Shown here: positions 52,547-63,172 of the stretch, piece by piece
Position numbering within the stretch: position 1 is the stretch's first letter
Layout of the letters: each line of letters starts with the position of its first letter
Assembly: GCF_000183405.1 (NCBI RefSeq)
Contig: NC_014758.1
Coordinates: 744,001 to 808,000 of the forward strand
Source of the DNA: Calditerrivibrio nitroreducens DSM 19672
GTDB taxonomy: Bacteria; Chrysiogenota; Deferribacteres; Deferribacterales; Calditerrivibrionaceae
DNA: 64,000 nt
Direction of reading: 5' to 3'
The notes under the pieces: generated by a model
The model's database searches: none
What the model was told of the DNA's origin: nothing
What the model saw: the letters and a program-made list of their open reading frames with translations, nothing else
Position numbers and translations under genes: made by a program

Positions 52547-55500
52547 ATGAGAAAATTTGCAGTTTGTTTTCATCATACAAATGAAGATTTGAAAGTATGG
52601 GAACGCTTTACTGACTATTTATCTAAAAAGTTTGGTGATGATTTCCATCTTGTTACATATCCCTCTTTTCTGGAGGAACGGAAGAGAAGTAGAAGGGAGG
52701 ATTACGATCTTGTATTCCAGAATCCAGAGACGGTATTTATCCTCCTTGAAAGGGGTTACCTCCCTATTGCAAGGTTTGACAATCAATGGGATACTGTTTA
52801 TTACCTTAGAAAGAAAAATTTTTATAAAGATAAAAAATTATTAAAAGTTGGTATTGTACCGATAAGGTCTGTTTATTCCACCCTTCTGGATCTGGAAAAT
52901 ATCGGTTTTGACATAGATAAGCTTGATTTTATCGTATATCAAAGCCTAAAAGATATCCATTCTGCCTTACTCAACGATGAAATAGATATCGGTATTACCC
53001 GAAAAGATACATTTTCAGTCCTTCCAGAGGACTTCAAATCACAGATGGATATCCTCCTTGAATTCAGCATGGGGATATTTCACTCTTTTATGGTTAAGTC
53101 TACTGACATAGATTTCAGGAGTAAAATGGAATCTATTTTATTCAATATGCACATTGATCCTGAAGGGTTGGCCATTATTAAGGATCTTTATTCAGATAAA
53201 ATTGTGCCGATAGGGTACGAATTTGGTTTCCTGGATAGACTGAATAAAATTGGGGAAAAGATATTCGAATATAGAAATTTCCGAAGTTTTTTTAAGGTGA
53301 TAGATCAGGTTACAAATATTGGTGTGATAATTTATGGTAATACTGTCAAGTATGCCAATAAGTATGCTCTGGATTTTTTGAAATATAATGAAGAGGAATT
53401 ATACAAATTGGATGTTGTGGAGCTGTTTGAAAAAAGCAAGGCAGAATTAGTAAAAAATAATGTATCAAAGAGATTGGCAGGGGAGTTTTTTGATGTTAAA
53501 TATAAAAATATAAAAATGGTGGACAGAAATGGGGAGATTCTCGATGTGGAGGGTTTTGCTTCCACAGTGATTTTCCATGGAAAACCATCAGGAACCTTTA
53601 TTTTCATTGATAATAGAAAAAATATCTTTTTGGAGAAGCTTTTTTCTGGAATAAAGGAACTCAATCATATAATTACTTTTTCAGATGACAAGGAAGAGGT
53701 ATTTAAAAAGCTTAGTGAAAATATTACCACTGTAATGGGGTTTTGCTTTTCAAGGGTGATTTACTATGAGGATGGTCTACAGCATTCGGAATATACCTAT
53801 GGCATCCCTTTAAAGCTCCTGGAAAAGATAGAGATAAATGATAAAAATATCTTAATGGATATCGTTTCTGGCTATAATGGAGATATCAAAGCAATTGTAT
53901 TTGTGGTTCCTATTTTCATTGAGAATAGATTGATTGCCATTATTGAAGTTCACACCCAAAAGTATATCAATTTCCTCAATGAACTTATGGTATTGATGGA
54001 GGAATTAAAATCGGATATTACTTTTATATTACAGAAAATAGAAAAGGATGAGAAAGCCCTGTGGTTTTATAATGCCATTAAATCATCCAAAGATTTATGT
54101 TTTATAACAGATTTTGAAGGTAAAATATTATTCCACAATGAAGCGGTGGCTAAGGTATCTGGTTATTCTTCTGAAGAGATCATTGGTAAGACGCCTGCTA
54201 TATTCAATTCTGGAAGGATGAGTAGAGATTTTTTCGATAGATTTTACCAACAAATCAAAAGTGGTAAAGAATTTTCTGGAATTTTTATAAATAAAACAAA
54301 AAGTGGAAATTTATTTTATAACGATGCCACTGTCATACCGATATTGAAAAACAATATGATAAAAGGTTATGTTTCGATTGGGAAAAATATTACAAATGAG
54401 ATACTACTTCAGAATGAAATAGACAGAGTTAGATATGAAGATCATCTCACCGGATTGTACAACTACCTTGGTTTTCAACATAAGGGAAATGAATTTCTAA
54501 AATCAAATCCTGAATCTATATCGGCATTTGTTTTGGTGGATATTGATAATATGAGTTTTATAAATAACACCTATGGCTTTGCTTTTGGTGATGAGGTTTT
54601 GAAAATAGTGGGGAACTCCCTGAAAAAATTAACAAAAGAGAGGGATATCGTTTCAAGAATTGGAGGGGATGATTTTGCGATATTATTTTCAAATATCAAA
54701 AAGAAAGAGAATATAATAAAAATAGTTGAAAGATTATTGAGCTTTTTCCAGAAAAAATTTCTTATTGAAAACGAGTCGATTTACATTAATGTGAAGATTT
54801 CGGTAGTTATATATCCATATGATGGAAAAGATATTTTGAGTATTATGAATAAAGCTTCTTTAGTACTTTCTCAAATGAAAAAGATGGATGATATTATTCA
54901 GTTTTACGATCCAGATCTTGAAAAGCAGGCAGAGCAATATATGATTGTGGAAGATCTTTTGTCCACTGCAATTGAGGAAGATAGATATATACTACATTAT
55001 CAGCCATATTTTTATACAGATACTCTGGAGTTGGCTGGTTTTGAAGCTCTCATAAGGCTAAAAGATAAAGAAGGTAATATAGAATACCCTGGCTTTTTCA
55101 TCGATCATCTTGAACAATCAAAATATATTGACAGCTTTGAAAAATGGCTTATCAAAGAGGTATCGGAGCTTATTAAAGAAACAGGTTATAATATTTCTAT
55201 AAACATATCGGCAAAAGCTCTTGATATTGATAGCTTTGTATTAAAGTTTTCTCATCTGACACCAGATATTTCAAAAAGACTCACTGTAGAGATTACTGAA
55301 AGGGAAGTTAATGAAAACACAGATCTTTTTGTGGATAATTTTTATGAGTTTAAGAAAAAGATGAATTTAAAATTTGCTCTTGACGATTTTGGTACCGGAT
55401 ATTCTTCCCTTTCCAGACTTAAGTATTTACCCTGCGATATTTTAAAAATAGATATGAGTTTCGTTCGGGATATGTTTAGAAGTGAAAAGGATACAGCTTT

Positions 55501-55711
55501 TGTGAATGCTATGATAGATCTTGGGAAGAGATTTGGTTACACCACTCTGGCAGAAGGTGTTGAGACTCTGGAACAATTGGTATATTTAAAAAATAATGGG
55601 TGTGATCTCATTCAGGGTTATCTGCTGGGGAAACCTTTGGATAAGGATATCCTTTACAGCACAGATTGGAAAAAGTATTCCGAAAACCTCAGAAAGCAAT
55701 ATTTCAAATAG
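52547..55711 (+). CDS. PhnD-like/PAS/GGDEF/EAL cyclic-di-GMP enzyme
   Basis: A 1054-aa sensor for cyclic-di-GMP turnover. Domains, counted from ATG 52547: a PhnD/periplasmic-binding-like domain (1-225; VGIVPIRSVYSTLLDLEN; DEIDIGITRKD), PAS (about 245-365), a GAF-like stretch (370-495), PAS (505-625; FEGKILFHNEAVAKVSGYSSEE), GGDEF (signature GGDDF at 706-710) and EAL (EAL at 833-835; DDFGTGYSSL, AEGVETLEQ all kept). Both catalytic cores look intact. The inhibitory RxxD site is absent (KERD). No signal peptide or membrane helix is seen, so the PhnD-like part appears to be cytoplasmic. The longer frame from TTG 52442 is less likely. Confidence 0.87.
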   Translation: MRKFAVCFHHTNEDLKVWERFTDYLSKKFGDDFHLVTYPSFLEERKRSRREDYDLVFQNPETVFILLERGYLPIARFDNQWDTVYYLRKKNFYKDKKLLKVGIVPIRSVYSTLLDLENIGFDIDKLDFIVYQSLKDIHSALLNDEIDIGITRKDTFSVLPEDFKSQMDILLEFSMGIFHSFMVKSTDIDFRSKMESILFNMHIDPEGLAIIKDLYSDKIVPIGYEFGFLDRLNKIGEKIFEYRNFRSFFKVIDQVTNIGVIIYGNTVKYANKYALDFLKYNEEELYKLDVVELFEKSKAELVKNNVSKRLAGEFFDVKYKNIKMVDRNGEILDVEGFASTVIFHGKPSGTFIFIDNRKNIFLEKLFSGIKELNHIITFSDDKEEVFKKLSENITTVMGFCFSRVIYYEDGLQHSEYTYGIPLKLLEKIEINDKNILMDIVSGYNGDIKAIVFVVPIFIENRLIAIIEVHTQKYINFLNELMVLMEELKSDITFILQKIEKDEKALWFYNAIKSSKDLCFITDFEGKILFHNEAVAKVSGYSSEEIIGKTPAIFNSGRMSRDFFDRFYQQIKSGKEFSGIFINKTKSGNLFYNDATVIPILKNNMIKGYVSIGKNITNEILLQNEIDRVRYEDHLTGLYNYLGFQHKGNEFLKSNPESISAFVLVDIDNMSFINNTYGFAFGDEVLKIVGNSLKKLTKERDIVSRIGGDDFAILFSNIKKKENIIKIVERLLSFFQKKFLIENESIYINVKISVVIYPYDGKDILSIMNKASLVLSQMKKMDDIIQFYDPDLEKQAEQYMIVEDLLSTAIEEDRYILHYQPYFYTDTLELAGFEALIRLKDKEGNIEYPGFFIDHLEQSKYIDSFEKWLIKEVSELIKETGYNISINISAKALDIDSFVLKFSHLTPDISKRLTVEITEREVNENTDLFVDNFYEFKKKMNLKFALDDFGTGYSSLSRLKYLPCDILKIDMSFVRDMFRSEKDTAFVNAMIDLGKRFGYTTLAEGVETLEQLVYLKNNGCDLIQGYLLGKPLDKDILYSTDWKKYSENLRKQYFK

Positions 55712-55738
55712 ATTACGATATTTCAAACTCCTACGAAT

Positions 55739-57703
55739 TTAGCACATTTTTAGTTTAAATTTTTCTACCAATGTCAAAAGCCCCTTGGCGAGTTCCCTTA
55801 AATTTTCCGCCTGATTTCTATTTTGCTCAGCAATAGAAGAATTTTCTTCAGCCACAGCGGAAACTTCAGACATGTTTGCAGATATCTCGTTTGCAGCTGA
55901 GCTTTGCTCTTCAACAGCCGTTGCCACCGAATTGATTTTGTCTGCTATTTCCACAACTCCGCTTAAGATCTCATTAAAACTTGAATTTAGTTTTTCAATA
56001 ATTATTACGCTCTCTGAAGCAGCTTTACTTATGTTACTCACATCCTTTACTGATGCATCAACCTCTTTTTGTATATTTCCTATCATACTATTTATTTCTG
56101 AAATAGACTTACCTGTTCTTTCAGCTAATTTTCTTATCTCATCAGCAACAACTGCAAAACCTCTTCCAAACTCACCTGCTCTTGCCGCTTCAATAGCCGC
56201 ATTTAAAGCAAGAAGATTAGTTTGATCGGCAATCTCTCTTATAACCTCTAATATTGACCCAATCTCTTTGGATGCATCCCCAAGCTTTTGTATATTTTCC
56301 CCAGATTTTTGAACAGAGTTTGATAGGTCACTAACATTACTTACAGCTATTTTCAGATCGTTTTTCCCTTTATCGGCAAGATCTTTTACTGTAGATACTT
56401 CTCTTGATATACCACCGATATTATTTGTAATCTCCTGTATTGTGGCGCTCATTTCATGCACAGCAATCTCCACCTGAGATACTTTTGATGTTAGATGGTC
56501 AATGGCTTTTGACATCTCTTTAGAAGATAAATCTATAGAATCCGACGACTGAGTAACATTATCTGCTGATTTTTTTACACTACAAAGAGTATTATTCATC
56601 TGATATTTCATGTCTTCTACATTTTTGATGATAATTCCCATTTCATCGTTTCTGTTGTATTCAATTGATGTTGTCAGATCCCCTTCAGCAATTGATTTAA
56701 ATTCAGCTGATAGGGTGTCTACAGGTCTGGTTACATATTTATTGAAAATAAATCTTATAATTAAGAAAAGTAGGATTAATATTGCTATGCTGACCGAAGT
56801 AAACCATATTTTAATCGATTTTATAGTGGGCCCGATAAACTCATCCTCGTAAGAGCCTGCTGCAATGATCCAGTCTAAGTTTTTGTAATATGTGAATACA
56901 ACAACTTTAAATTTTCCTTCCCATGGATATCTTATTACCCCTTCTTTCTTGTTAATAATCTCTTTTATGAAATCGAAATTAGAAATATTTTCACCCTCTT
57001 TATTTGGGTGAATGATTACTGTTCCGGTTGAATCGATTACGTAGTAGTATCCAGTAGATCCTATTTTAGTAGATTTTATAGTATTTTTTATTTCATTTCT
57101 AATCATATTGGTTGTTTTTAATTCGTTACCGATGTAGTCATTCTCATTCACTGTTGCAACAAGGATTGAGTTTAACTTTTCAATGTATCCATAAGATGCA
57201 TAAGCTACAGGTTTTGCTGGGTCAGTTGTTCTTGTGTAGCGAATAAATCCATCTTTTTTATTCAATATTTCATCTATATATGGTTGCCCTTTCAAATTTT
57301 TCCCTAAGCTTGATGGATGTATGGTAAGTGTGCCATTCATATCTAACAAAAAAAAATAACCTTTTTCACCTATTTTTTTGGAAAAAATCAATTCTCTGAT
57401 TTCGTCAATATTTTTTGGGTTTTTTCTGTTTATTTCATTTAAAACGTTTGATAATAATCTGTTTAAATCCTTTTCAGCTTTTTCTCTTGCCCTGAGACTT
57501 GCATCGTCAATGGCTTTATCTGTACTTTCCACAAAATTTTTTACTAAATTCACCTAAGCCGCTAATTGATTGGCTATTTCTTTAGTAAAATAAGTTTTTG
57601 AAATTTTTATGGTAAGATAACCTAAAATGATCAAAGATAAAGCTATCACAATGAAACTACTCAAAAGGACTATAGTTCTTATTTTAAGATTTTTATTTTT
57701 CAT
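55739..57703 (-). pseudogene. Methyl-accepting chemotaxis protein split by an in-frame TAG
   Basis: A chemoreceptor reading frame that starts at ATG 57703 (AGGAG before it) with the first membrane helix (IRTIVLLSSFIVIALSLIIL), meets TAG at 57556-57554 after NQLAA, and goes on in the same frame with GTG as [19 protein letters not shown]. The rest is complete: two Cache units ([32 protein letters not shown]), a second helix ([18 protein letters not shown]), HAMP and the signalling tip ([20 protein letters not shown]). One base (CAG to TAG) would explain it. Without read-through the C-terminal part would lack its first membrane anchor; re-initiation at the GTG is possible. Confidence 0.8.
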
Positions 57704-57969
57704 AGTATAGCTCCTAAATTTTCTTTTTAATATAAATATAACAAATTTTTTAGAAAAAAGCAATGAAATTAAAATGTAAGTTTTTCGATTAATTATAATT
57801 TTTATTTAATAATTAGTTTATATATAGTTTTATTGTAGATTTAATAAAGGTTTGCAAAACACTACATTCTACTGAGATTTTTGTTAAAAAGATAATAATA
57901 AATTTTAATTAATGGCAACAAGCTTAAAAGATGGAGGTGATTCGAATTTGACGGAGTGTTTAAAAGAAA
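57704..57969. other. Intergenic region between the chemoreceptor and tRNA-Gly
   Basis: About 265 very AT-rich bases with long A and T runs. The chemoreceptor promoter must lie here on the - strand. No open reading frame, repeat or clear hairpin was seen. Confidence 0.4.
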
Positions 57970-58042
57970 AGCGGGTGGCGGGACTCGAACCCGTGACCTC
58001 AACCTTGGCAAGGTCGCGCTCTACCAACTGAGCTACACCCGC
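57970..58042 (-). tRNA. tRNA-Gly (GCC anticodon)
   Basis: Read on the - strand, the gene begins GCGGGTGTAGCTCAGTTGGT and ends with CACCCGC that pairs with GCGGGTG. The anticodon arm is CCTTGCCAAGG with anticodon GCC, and the T arm has GGTTCGAGTCC. The discriminator base is T and no CCA is coded. Confidence 0.97.
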
Positions 58043-58189
58043 GATGGGACTGAACTTATAGATAATTTTTTTATAAATGTCAACTACTTTTTTAAAAAAA
58101 AATTGTAATAAAATCGTTTCTTTATATTTAATAGATATATTATTCTTTTTGATCAATAAGTTAAAATAGATAGTACGTGTTAAAAATAA

Positions 58190-58212
58190 AAAGGTGGGTT
58201 ACCCCACCTAAG
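58190..58212 (-). terminator. Terminator after ackA
   Basis: AGGTGGG-TTAC-CCCACCT (58192-58209) forms a 7-bp GC-rich stem; on the - strand it is followed by TTTTTATTTTT. It ends the pta-ackA transcript. Confidence 0.85.
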
Positions 58213-58225
58213 TTTGTTATTTTTC

Positions 58226-59473
58226 TTATTTAAGGAATGTGTATTGATGCTCTGTGTGGTCTTTGTAGGTTCCATTCAATATAGCCACAACGTCTTCGAT
58301 GAATACAAGCTCCTCATTGGTAGGTATGACAAATACTTTTACTCTGGATTCTGGCGTTGATATCTCTGTTTCTCCAGATTTACTGAAGGTTTTTTTATTT
58401 TTTTCAAAATCAATTATAATGCCTAAGTTTTCCAAGCCTTGAAGGGCTTTTTCTCTTATTAGCCATGCATTTTCACCCACTCCAGCGGTAAAGACTATGG
58501 CATCTACTCTTCCAAGTACTGCATAGTAAGCCCCGATATATTTTTTTAATCGATATGCTTCAATTTCCAATGCCAGATGACATCTTTTATCTCCCTGTTC
58601 ACCTCCTGCGATGACATCTCTTCTATCTGTGTATTTTCCGGTAATACCAAGGATGCCAGATTTTTTATTCAAAATATTATCCATCTCTTTGGGGGTTACG
58701 TTGAGTTGCTGTTGCATAAATAGTGGTACCGCAGGGTCAAGATCCCCACACCTTGTACCCATAACAGCTCCTTCCAGTGGGGTAAGACCCATCGATGTGT
58801 CCACGGACACACCATTTTTAATGGCAGTATGAGATACGCCATTGCCTATATGCATTGTGATAATGTTGCACTCCTTTGCAGGTTTTCCAAGTAAAGCGGC
58901 TGCCCTTTTGGAAACATAAAGATGGCTTGTGCCGTGGAATCCGTATCTCCTCACACCATATTTTTCGTACCATTCATAAGGAACTGCGTAAAGATAGGCG
59001 TACTCCGGCATTGTTTGGTGAAATGCGGTGTCAAATATTGCCACGTGAGGGACATCTGGTAAAACTTTTTGTGCCCCTCTTATACCAGCAAGGTTAGGGG
59101 GATTATGTAAAGGAGCAAGATGCTGAACCTCTTCGATTGCCTTCACCACATCATCTGTAATCAATACACTTCTTTTAAACTTTTCCCCACCATGAACAAC
59201 TCTGTGTCCTACTGCGGAAATTTCAGAAATTTTTGAAATTACCCCTTTTGTGGGGCTTTCTAATGTGTGCACCACAAGGTTTATGGCGGTGATATGATCA
59301 TGACATTCATATTCTTCCCTGTGAGTTTCTTTCCCAGGTACTTCATGGACGATGAAGGAATCTCCGATTCCAATCCTTTCAACAATCCCTTTTGCAACTA
59401 CTTTTTGATTTTCCCAGTCATACAATTGATATTTTACCGATGAACTTCCACAATTTAAAGCAAGGATCTTCAT
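58226..59473 (-). CDS. ackA: Acetate kinase
   Basis: A 415-aa kinase interconverting acetyl phosphate and acetate with ATP/ADP. It starts with LALNCGSSSVKYQLYD (phosphate 1 motif) and has GHRVVHGGEKF, FDTAFHQTMP, RRYGFHGTSHLYV and TMHIGNGVSHTA. The C-terminal FTAGVGENAWLIRE is conserved. It starts nine bases after the pta stop; a terminator follows. Confidence 0.96.
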   Translation of the reverse strand: MKILALNCGSSSVKYQLYDWENQKVVAKGIVERIGIGDSFIVHEVPGKETHREEYECHDHITAINLVVHTLESPTKGVISKISEISAVGHRVVHGGEKFKRSVLITDDVVKAIEEVQHLAPLHNPPNLAGIRGAQKVLPDVPHVAIFDTAFHQTMPEYAYLYAVPYEWYEKYGVRRYGFHGTSHLYVSKRAAALLGKPAKECNIITMHIGNGVSHTAIKNGVSVDTSMGLTPLEGAVMGTRCGDLDPAVPLFMQQQLNVTPKEMDNILNKKSGILGITGKYTDRRDVIAGGEQGDKRCHLALEIEAYRLKKYIGAYYAVLGRVDAIVFTAGVGENAWLIREKALQGLENLGIIIDFEKNKKTFSKSGETEISTPESRVKVFVIPTNEELVFIEDVVAILNGTYKDHTEHQYTFLK

Positions 59474-59482
59474 AAACTCCTC

Positions 59483-60469
59483 CTAAGCCTGTACTGCTGT
59501 GATGGCAGCTACATTTACTATATCCATATATTTACATCCTCTTGATAAATCGTTTACCGGCTTTCTAAGACCCTGAATGATTGGCCCTATTGCCTCCGCT
59601 CCTGCGATCCTCTCCACAAGCTTATATGCTATGTTCCCTGCGTCAAGATCCGGGAAGATAAGGACATTTGCTTTACCTGCAACATTGCTACCGGGTGCTT
59701 TCTTTTCACCAACAGCTTTAATAAGAGCAGCATCAGCCTGCATTTCACCATCAATCATCAGATCTGGGGATATCTCTTTTGCTATTTTCAATGCTTCTAA
59801 TACTTTGTCGATGTCTGGGTGCTGGGCACTTCCTTTGGTGGAGAATGATAGCATTGCTACTCGTGGTTCCTCTTCCAAAAAAGCTCTACAGCTGTCTGCC
59901 GTGGCAACTGCAATCTCTGCCAGCTGTCTTGAATCAGGGTTTGGATTTACCGCACAATCAGCAAAAAGTATGGCACCATCTTTACCAAACTCTTTTTTAT
60001 TTGTAACCATAATAAAACAACTTGAAACTGTGTTAATCCCGGGTTTTGTGCCGATTACTCTTATGGCTGCCCTTAATACATCTGCAGTTGTGTTGCAGGC
60101 TCCGGTAACGCACCCCTGTGCTATGTCCTGCTCCACAAGCATAGCCCCAAAGTAAAGAATATCTTTCATACAATTTAACGCTTCTTCTTCACTTATCCCC
60201 TTTGATTTTCTCTTATTGTAATATGCACTTGCAAAATCGTTTAGATATTTACTGGTTGTGGGGTTTATTATTTCGCAGCTAATAGGGTAGCCTTTTGCTT
60301 TAAAAAGAGATTCTATTTTCTGTTCATCCCCAAGAACTATTATTTTTGCCAGCTTATTTTGAACAATGGTGTGGGCTGCATCAATAGTTCTCTCATCATG
60401 ACCTTCTGGTAAAACGATAGTTTTTTGTCTTTGTTTAGCCATTTCCCAAAATTTTTCCATTAGTGGCAT
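59483..60469 (-). CDS. pta: Phosphate acetyltransferase
   Basis: A 328-aa Pta of the short, single-domain type, exchanging CoA of acetyl-CoA for phosphate. It shows [17 protein letters not shown], the [19 protein letters not shown] active-site segment, [20 protein letters not shown] and [19 protein letters not shown]. With ackA it forms the acetate/acetyl phosphate couple, here close to an acetate transporter. Confidence 0.96.
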   Translation of the reverse strand: MPLMEKFWEMAKQRQKTIVLPEGHDERTIDAAHTIVQNKLAKIIVLGDEQKIESLFKAKGYPISCEIINPTTSKYLNDFASAYYNKRKSKGISEEEALNCMKDILYFGAMLVEQDIAQGCVTGACNTTADVLRAAIRVIGTKPGINTVSSCFIMVTNKKEFGKDGAILFADCAVNPNPDSRQLAEIAVATADSCRAFLEEEPRVAMLSFSTKGSAQHPDIDKVLEALKIAKEISPDLMIDGEMQADAALIKAVGEKKAPGSNVAGKANVLIFPDLDAGNIAYKLVERIAGAEAIGPIIQGLRKPVNDLSRGCKYMDIVNVAAITAVQA

Positions 60470-60569
60470 AAGGCACCTCTTAAATAGAATTATTTTTTAT
60501 TTTAACTGAAAATTATCATATTGTCAAGTTGATATTAAAATAGTTTAATATAACAAAACATTTTTTATG

Positions 60570-62456
60570 TTAAAACTGCCCTTTAAAGTATTTCAAACTC
60601 AGATTCAAAAGTTTAGATATATATCCCAGTGCATTTTTTAACCTATTTTGGTTAAATACGGAGAGTTCATTCGGGTTTATGTATTTATTTATTGTTATAC
60701 CATTTTCAGCATCTTTAATCTCTTTGGTAAGTGCAAGATCTACTACGGTTTCATAGGCTGATATTATCTTTGTGACAGTTTCTTCGGATAATATTTCGTT
60801 CATTTGGAGTTGTTTAGCCCTATCGATCGTATTGAGTTGTCTGATGTTATTGCTGAGACTGAATGCTCTAACAATATCTGTGATGAATGTGAGGGCTGAA
60901 TTCTTGAGGTTTAACATACCAGCATATTCACCACTTTTTTCCAGAATAAAATTCCCAAAAAATGTTATCGGTATCTTAAAATGGGTCTCCCTTTCGAGCA
61001 TCTGTATGAGAAATAGGGGTCTGGATGCAACTATCTTTAAAATAAAATCCCTTAAGGTTTCCACCAGCTCGCCATTGCCGTAGAATGTGTCCATATCAAA
61101 AACGATATTTGACCATGTAAATTCCTTGTCTTCAGCATTTAGGGTAATCATATCTATCTGTTTTTTCCATTGGGAGAGCTTTCGTGACATCTCATAATTT
61201 GTGACCATCACATTCCCGTTGCATTTCTCATAACCAACGTAATCAAGCTTTTCGGTAAAAAGCTTTCCAAAATCCATTAATATCGATATCTCTTCATCAC
61301 TCAAATCATCCCCAAAAATATATCCATTATCCTGATCCGGATTGAGCATCATCTCTTTTCGTGCTCCACTACCCATTATTATGATTGCATAATTCAAATC
61401 GGCTATATTCTTTCCGGTGGAATTCTGGAATTCTTCAAGGCATAGTTTGTGAACCTTTTTTTGTATATTTATATGTATCGTGGAAATTGTTGGCAGGATT
61501 TCAGATGTCATTCTGCTATTGTCCAATAGATGTTTTACTACAACGTAAAGGTTATTTTTTATAGACTTTAACTCATCATAGGACCTGGCATTTTCAATGT
61601 TTAGGGTAAAGGTACTGGCTGTTGCATAAAATATCTTCAAAAGATCTTTATTTGAGACAATTCCTAAGGGTTTATCTTTTTCGGTGATAATAGCATAATC
61701 CTGATTTTTGGATTGCATTTCTGATAATACTTCTATGGATGGGTAATATTTAGGTACCTTGATGGGATTATTTTCCATAAAAAGTGATACGTTTGCAGAT
61801 AAATCTATTTCTTCTTGTGAAAGAAATTTATGCACAATATGTTTTGATGTTATCAAACCTTTGACGTTGTTTTTTTTATCTGTTATAACCACCGAACCGA
61901 TATTCTTTTTGTTCATCAGTTTTGCGGCATTTAATATTGTGTCATCCTCATTCAAGGATTGGACGTTTTTAGTCATAAATGCTGATATAGGTTTGTATGT
62001 CAACTGCAATGATTTGATTGAACTATCACCTTGAAGAAGTCTGAATCTTTCAGAAACGAGATTGTAAAACCTATTTTTAAAAACTTCAAAATCACTAATT
62101 AATTTATAAATGCAGATTTCCGGAAAAAAAATCAATTTTACGAAATCTTTTGCTACAGCACTTACCAAATAATTTGATTTACCTAAAAAGGTGGTTATTC
62201 CCAATATAGATCCATAACCCATCTCCGCAATAGGTTGTTCATTATTAATAAATAAAACTGAACCTTCTAAAACAAAATATACACCTTTGTGATAAGTTTC
62301 ATTCTTTTCGAAAAGTTTTTCGTTATGGTTTAATTCAACTATATATGAATTTCCAAGTATTATTTTTAAATTTTTATCAGGTAGATCAGAGAATAAATAA
62401 TGGTTTTTTAAATTAACTATTAATTTTTCAATGTTATCTATAGTTATTTTGTTCAT
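60570..62456 (-). CDS. cNMP-binding/CBS/DUF294 nucleotidyltransferase-like regulator
   Basis: A 628-aa protein with a cyclic-nucleotide-binding-like domain (about 15-135; VYFVLEGSVLFINNEQPIAE), a CBS pair (about 160-275; MTKNVQSLNEDDTILNAAKL and MENNPIKVPKYYPSIEVL), a DUF294 nucleotidyltransferase-like domain (about 310-450; GSGARKEMMLNPDQDNGYIF) and a helical C-terminal domain. Proteins of this make-up often sit next to ActP-type acetate symporters, as here, and are thought to modify or sense metabolites in acetate uptake. It is divergent from the DUF485-actP genes. The nucleotide ligand is not known. Confidence 0.88.
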   Translation of the reverse strand: MNKITIDNIEKLIVNLKNHYLFSDLPDKNLKIILGNSYIVELNHNEKLFEKNETYHKGVYFVLEGSVLFINNEQPIAEMGYGSILGITTFLGKSNYLVSAVAKDFVKLIFFPEICIYKLISDFEVFKNRFYNLVSERFRLLQGDSSIKSLQLTYKPISAFMTKNVQSLNEDDTILNAAKLMNKKNIGSVVITDKKNNVKGLITSKHIVHKFLSQEEIDLSANVSLFMENNPIKVPKYYPSIEVLSEMQSKNQDYAIITEKDKPLGIVSNKDLLKIFYATASTFTLNIENARSYDELKSIKNNLYVVVKHLLDNSRMTSEILPTISTIHINIQKKVHKLCLEEFQNSTGKNIADLNYAIIIMGSGARKEMMLNPDQDNGYIFGDDLSDEEISILMDFGKLFTEKLDYVGYEKCNGNVMVTNYEMSRKLSQWKKQIDMITLNAEDKEFTWSNIVFDMDTFYGNGELVETLRDFILKIVASRPLFLIQMLERETHFKIPITFFGNFILEKSGEYAGMLNLKNSALTFITDIVRAFSLSNNIRQLNTIDRAKQLQMNEILSEETVTKIISAYETVVDLALTKEIKDAENGITINKYINPNELSVFNQNRLKNALGYISKLLNLSLKYFKGQF

Positions 62457-62857
62457 AATAAACTCCCTTATTCTAGGATAACATAAAGAATAGCTATTTG
62501 CAAGGGAAAATAATTTAAATGATTCAAATTAAAAGTTAAAATATTTAATATTGTTATAATGGATGATGATATAGATTTTGACGAGTTCAAAAAACTTTTT
62601 AATTTTGATAATTCTGTATGGTTATCTGGCATAAAAATAAATTTCATAATTATTAGTATATTAATCAATTTTTCCTCTATTTATAAAATATTTTAGAAAA
62701 AAATGTTGACATATTGCATAAAAGTGTATATTTAATACAAACAATGTTATATAAATTTTAAGTTTAATTTTTTACACCCAGTAAAAAAGGTCGGTTGGGT
62801 GAAGTGTTTGATAAAGTTTTTTAAGCTATTTAAAATTAAAAAAATGTGAGGTGTTTT
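62457..62857. other. Divergent regulatory region between the DUF294 regulator and the actP operon
   Basis: About 400 AT-rich bases. They hold the probable actP promoter (62706-62734), a TATAAT-like box at 62555-62560, and a leader hairpin CACCCA (62775-62780)/TGGGTG (62796-62801) about 60 bases before the DUF485 gene. A 45-codon frame from 62559 has no ribosome site and is not called. Confidence 0.6.
62706..62734 (+). promoter_or_regulatory. Sigma-70-like promoter of the DUF485-actP operon
   Basis: A perfect TTGACA (62706-62711) is followed by TATATT (62727-62732, 15-base spacer) or TATTTA (62729-62734, 17-base spacer). Transcription from here would give a leader of about 115 bases containing the CACCCA/TGGGTG hairpin. 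Confidence 0.55.
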
Positions 62858-63154
62858 ATGGACAAAAAAGCAAGAGAGGTACTTGAATCACAAAAATTTA
62901 AGTCCCTTGTGGCAAAAAAGTGGACAATTAGTTATGTTTTACTGGCATTACTTTTTATAGTGTATTATGGTTATATTTTTCTCATTGCGCTTAACAAGTC
63001 AGCGTTAACTGTTAAGGTTGGCCAGTATACTAATGTCGGTCTTGTTCTGGGTGTACTTGTCATAGTTGCAGCATGGATTTTGACCGCTTATTATGTCTGG
63101 TGGGCAAACAACACCTACGACAAAGAAGTGGAAGAACTTAAAAAGATGTTATAA
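62858..63154 (+). CDS. DUF485 membrane protein, partner of ActP
   Basis: A 98-aa protein with two membrane helices (VLLALLFIVYYGYIFLIAL; VGLVLGVLVIVAAWILTAYY), of the DUF485 family found directly before acetate symporter genes. The core motif is KFKSLVAKKWTISY near the N terminus. I prefer ATG 62858, with GAGGTG ahead, to the GTG at 62846. The actP start follows 18 bases later. Confidence 0.9.
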   Translation: MDKKAREVLESQKFKSLVAKKWTISYVLLALLFIVYYGYIFLIALNKSALTVKVGQYTNVGLVLGVLVIVAAWILTAYYVWWANNTYDKEVEELKKML

Positions 63155-63172
63155 TATCGGGAGGGATATTTT

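Noticed and set aside
57905-58156. 83-codon frame on the - strand across the tRNA-Gly gene
   Set aside because: It is made by the tRNA sequence itself and has no ribosome site.
62468-62696. Small frames of 66 codons (-) and 45 codons (+) in the actP regulatory region
   Set aside because: Very AT-rich, no Shine-Dalgarno site, and the + frame starts on a TATAAT-like box; chance frames are expected here.
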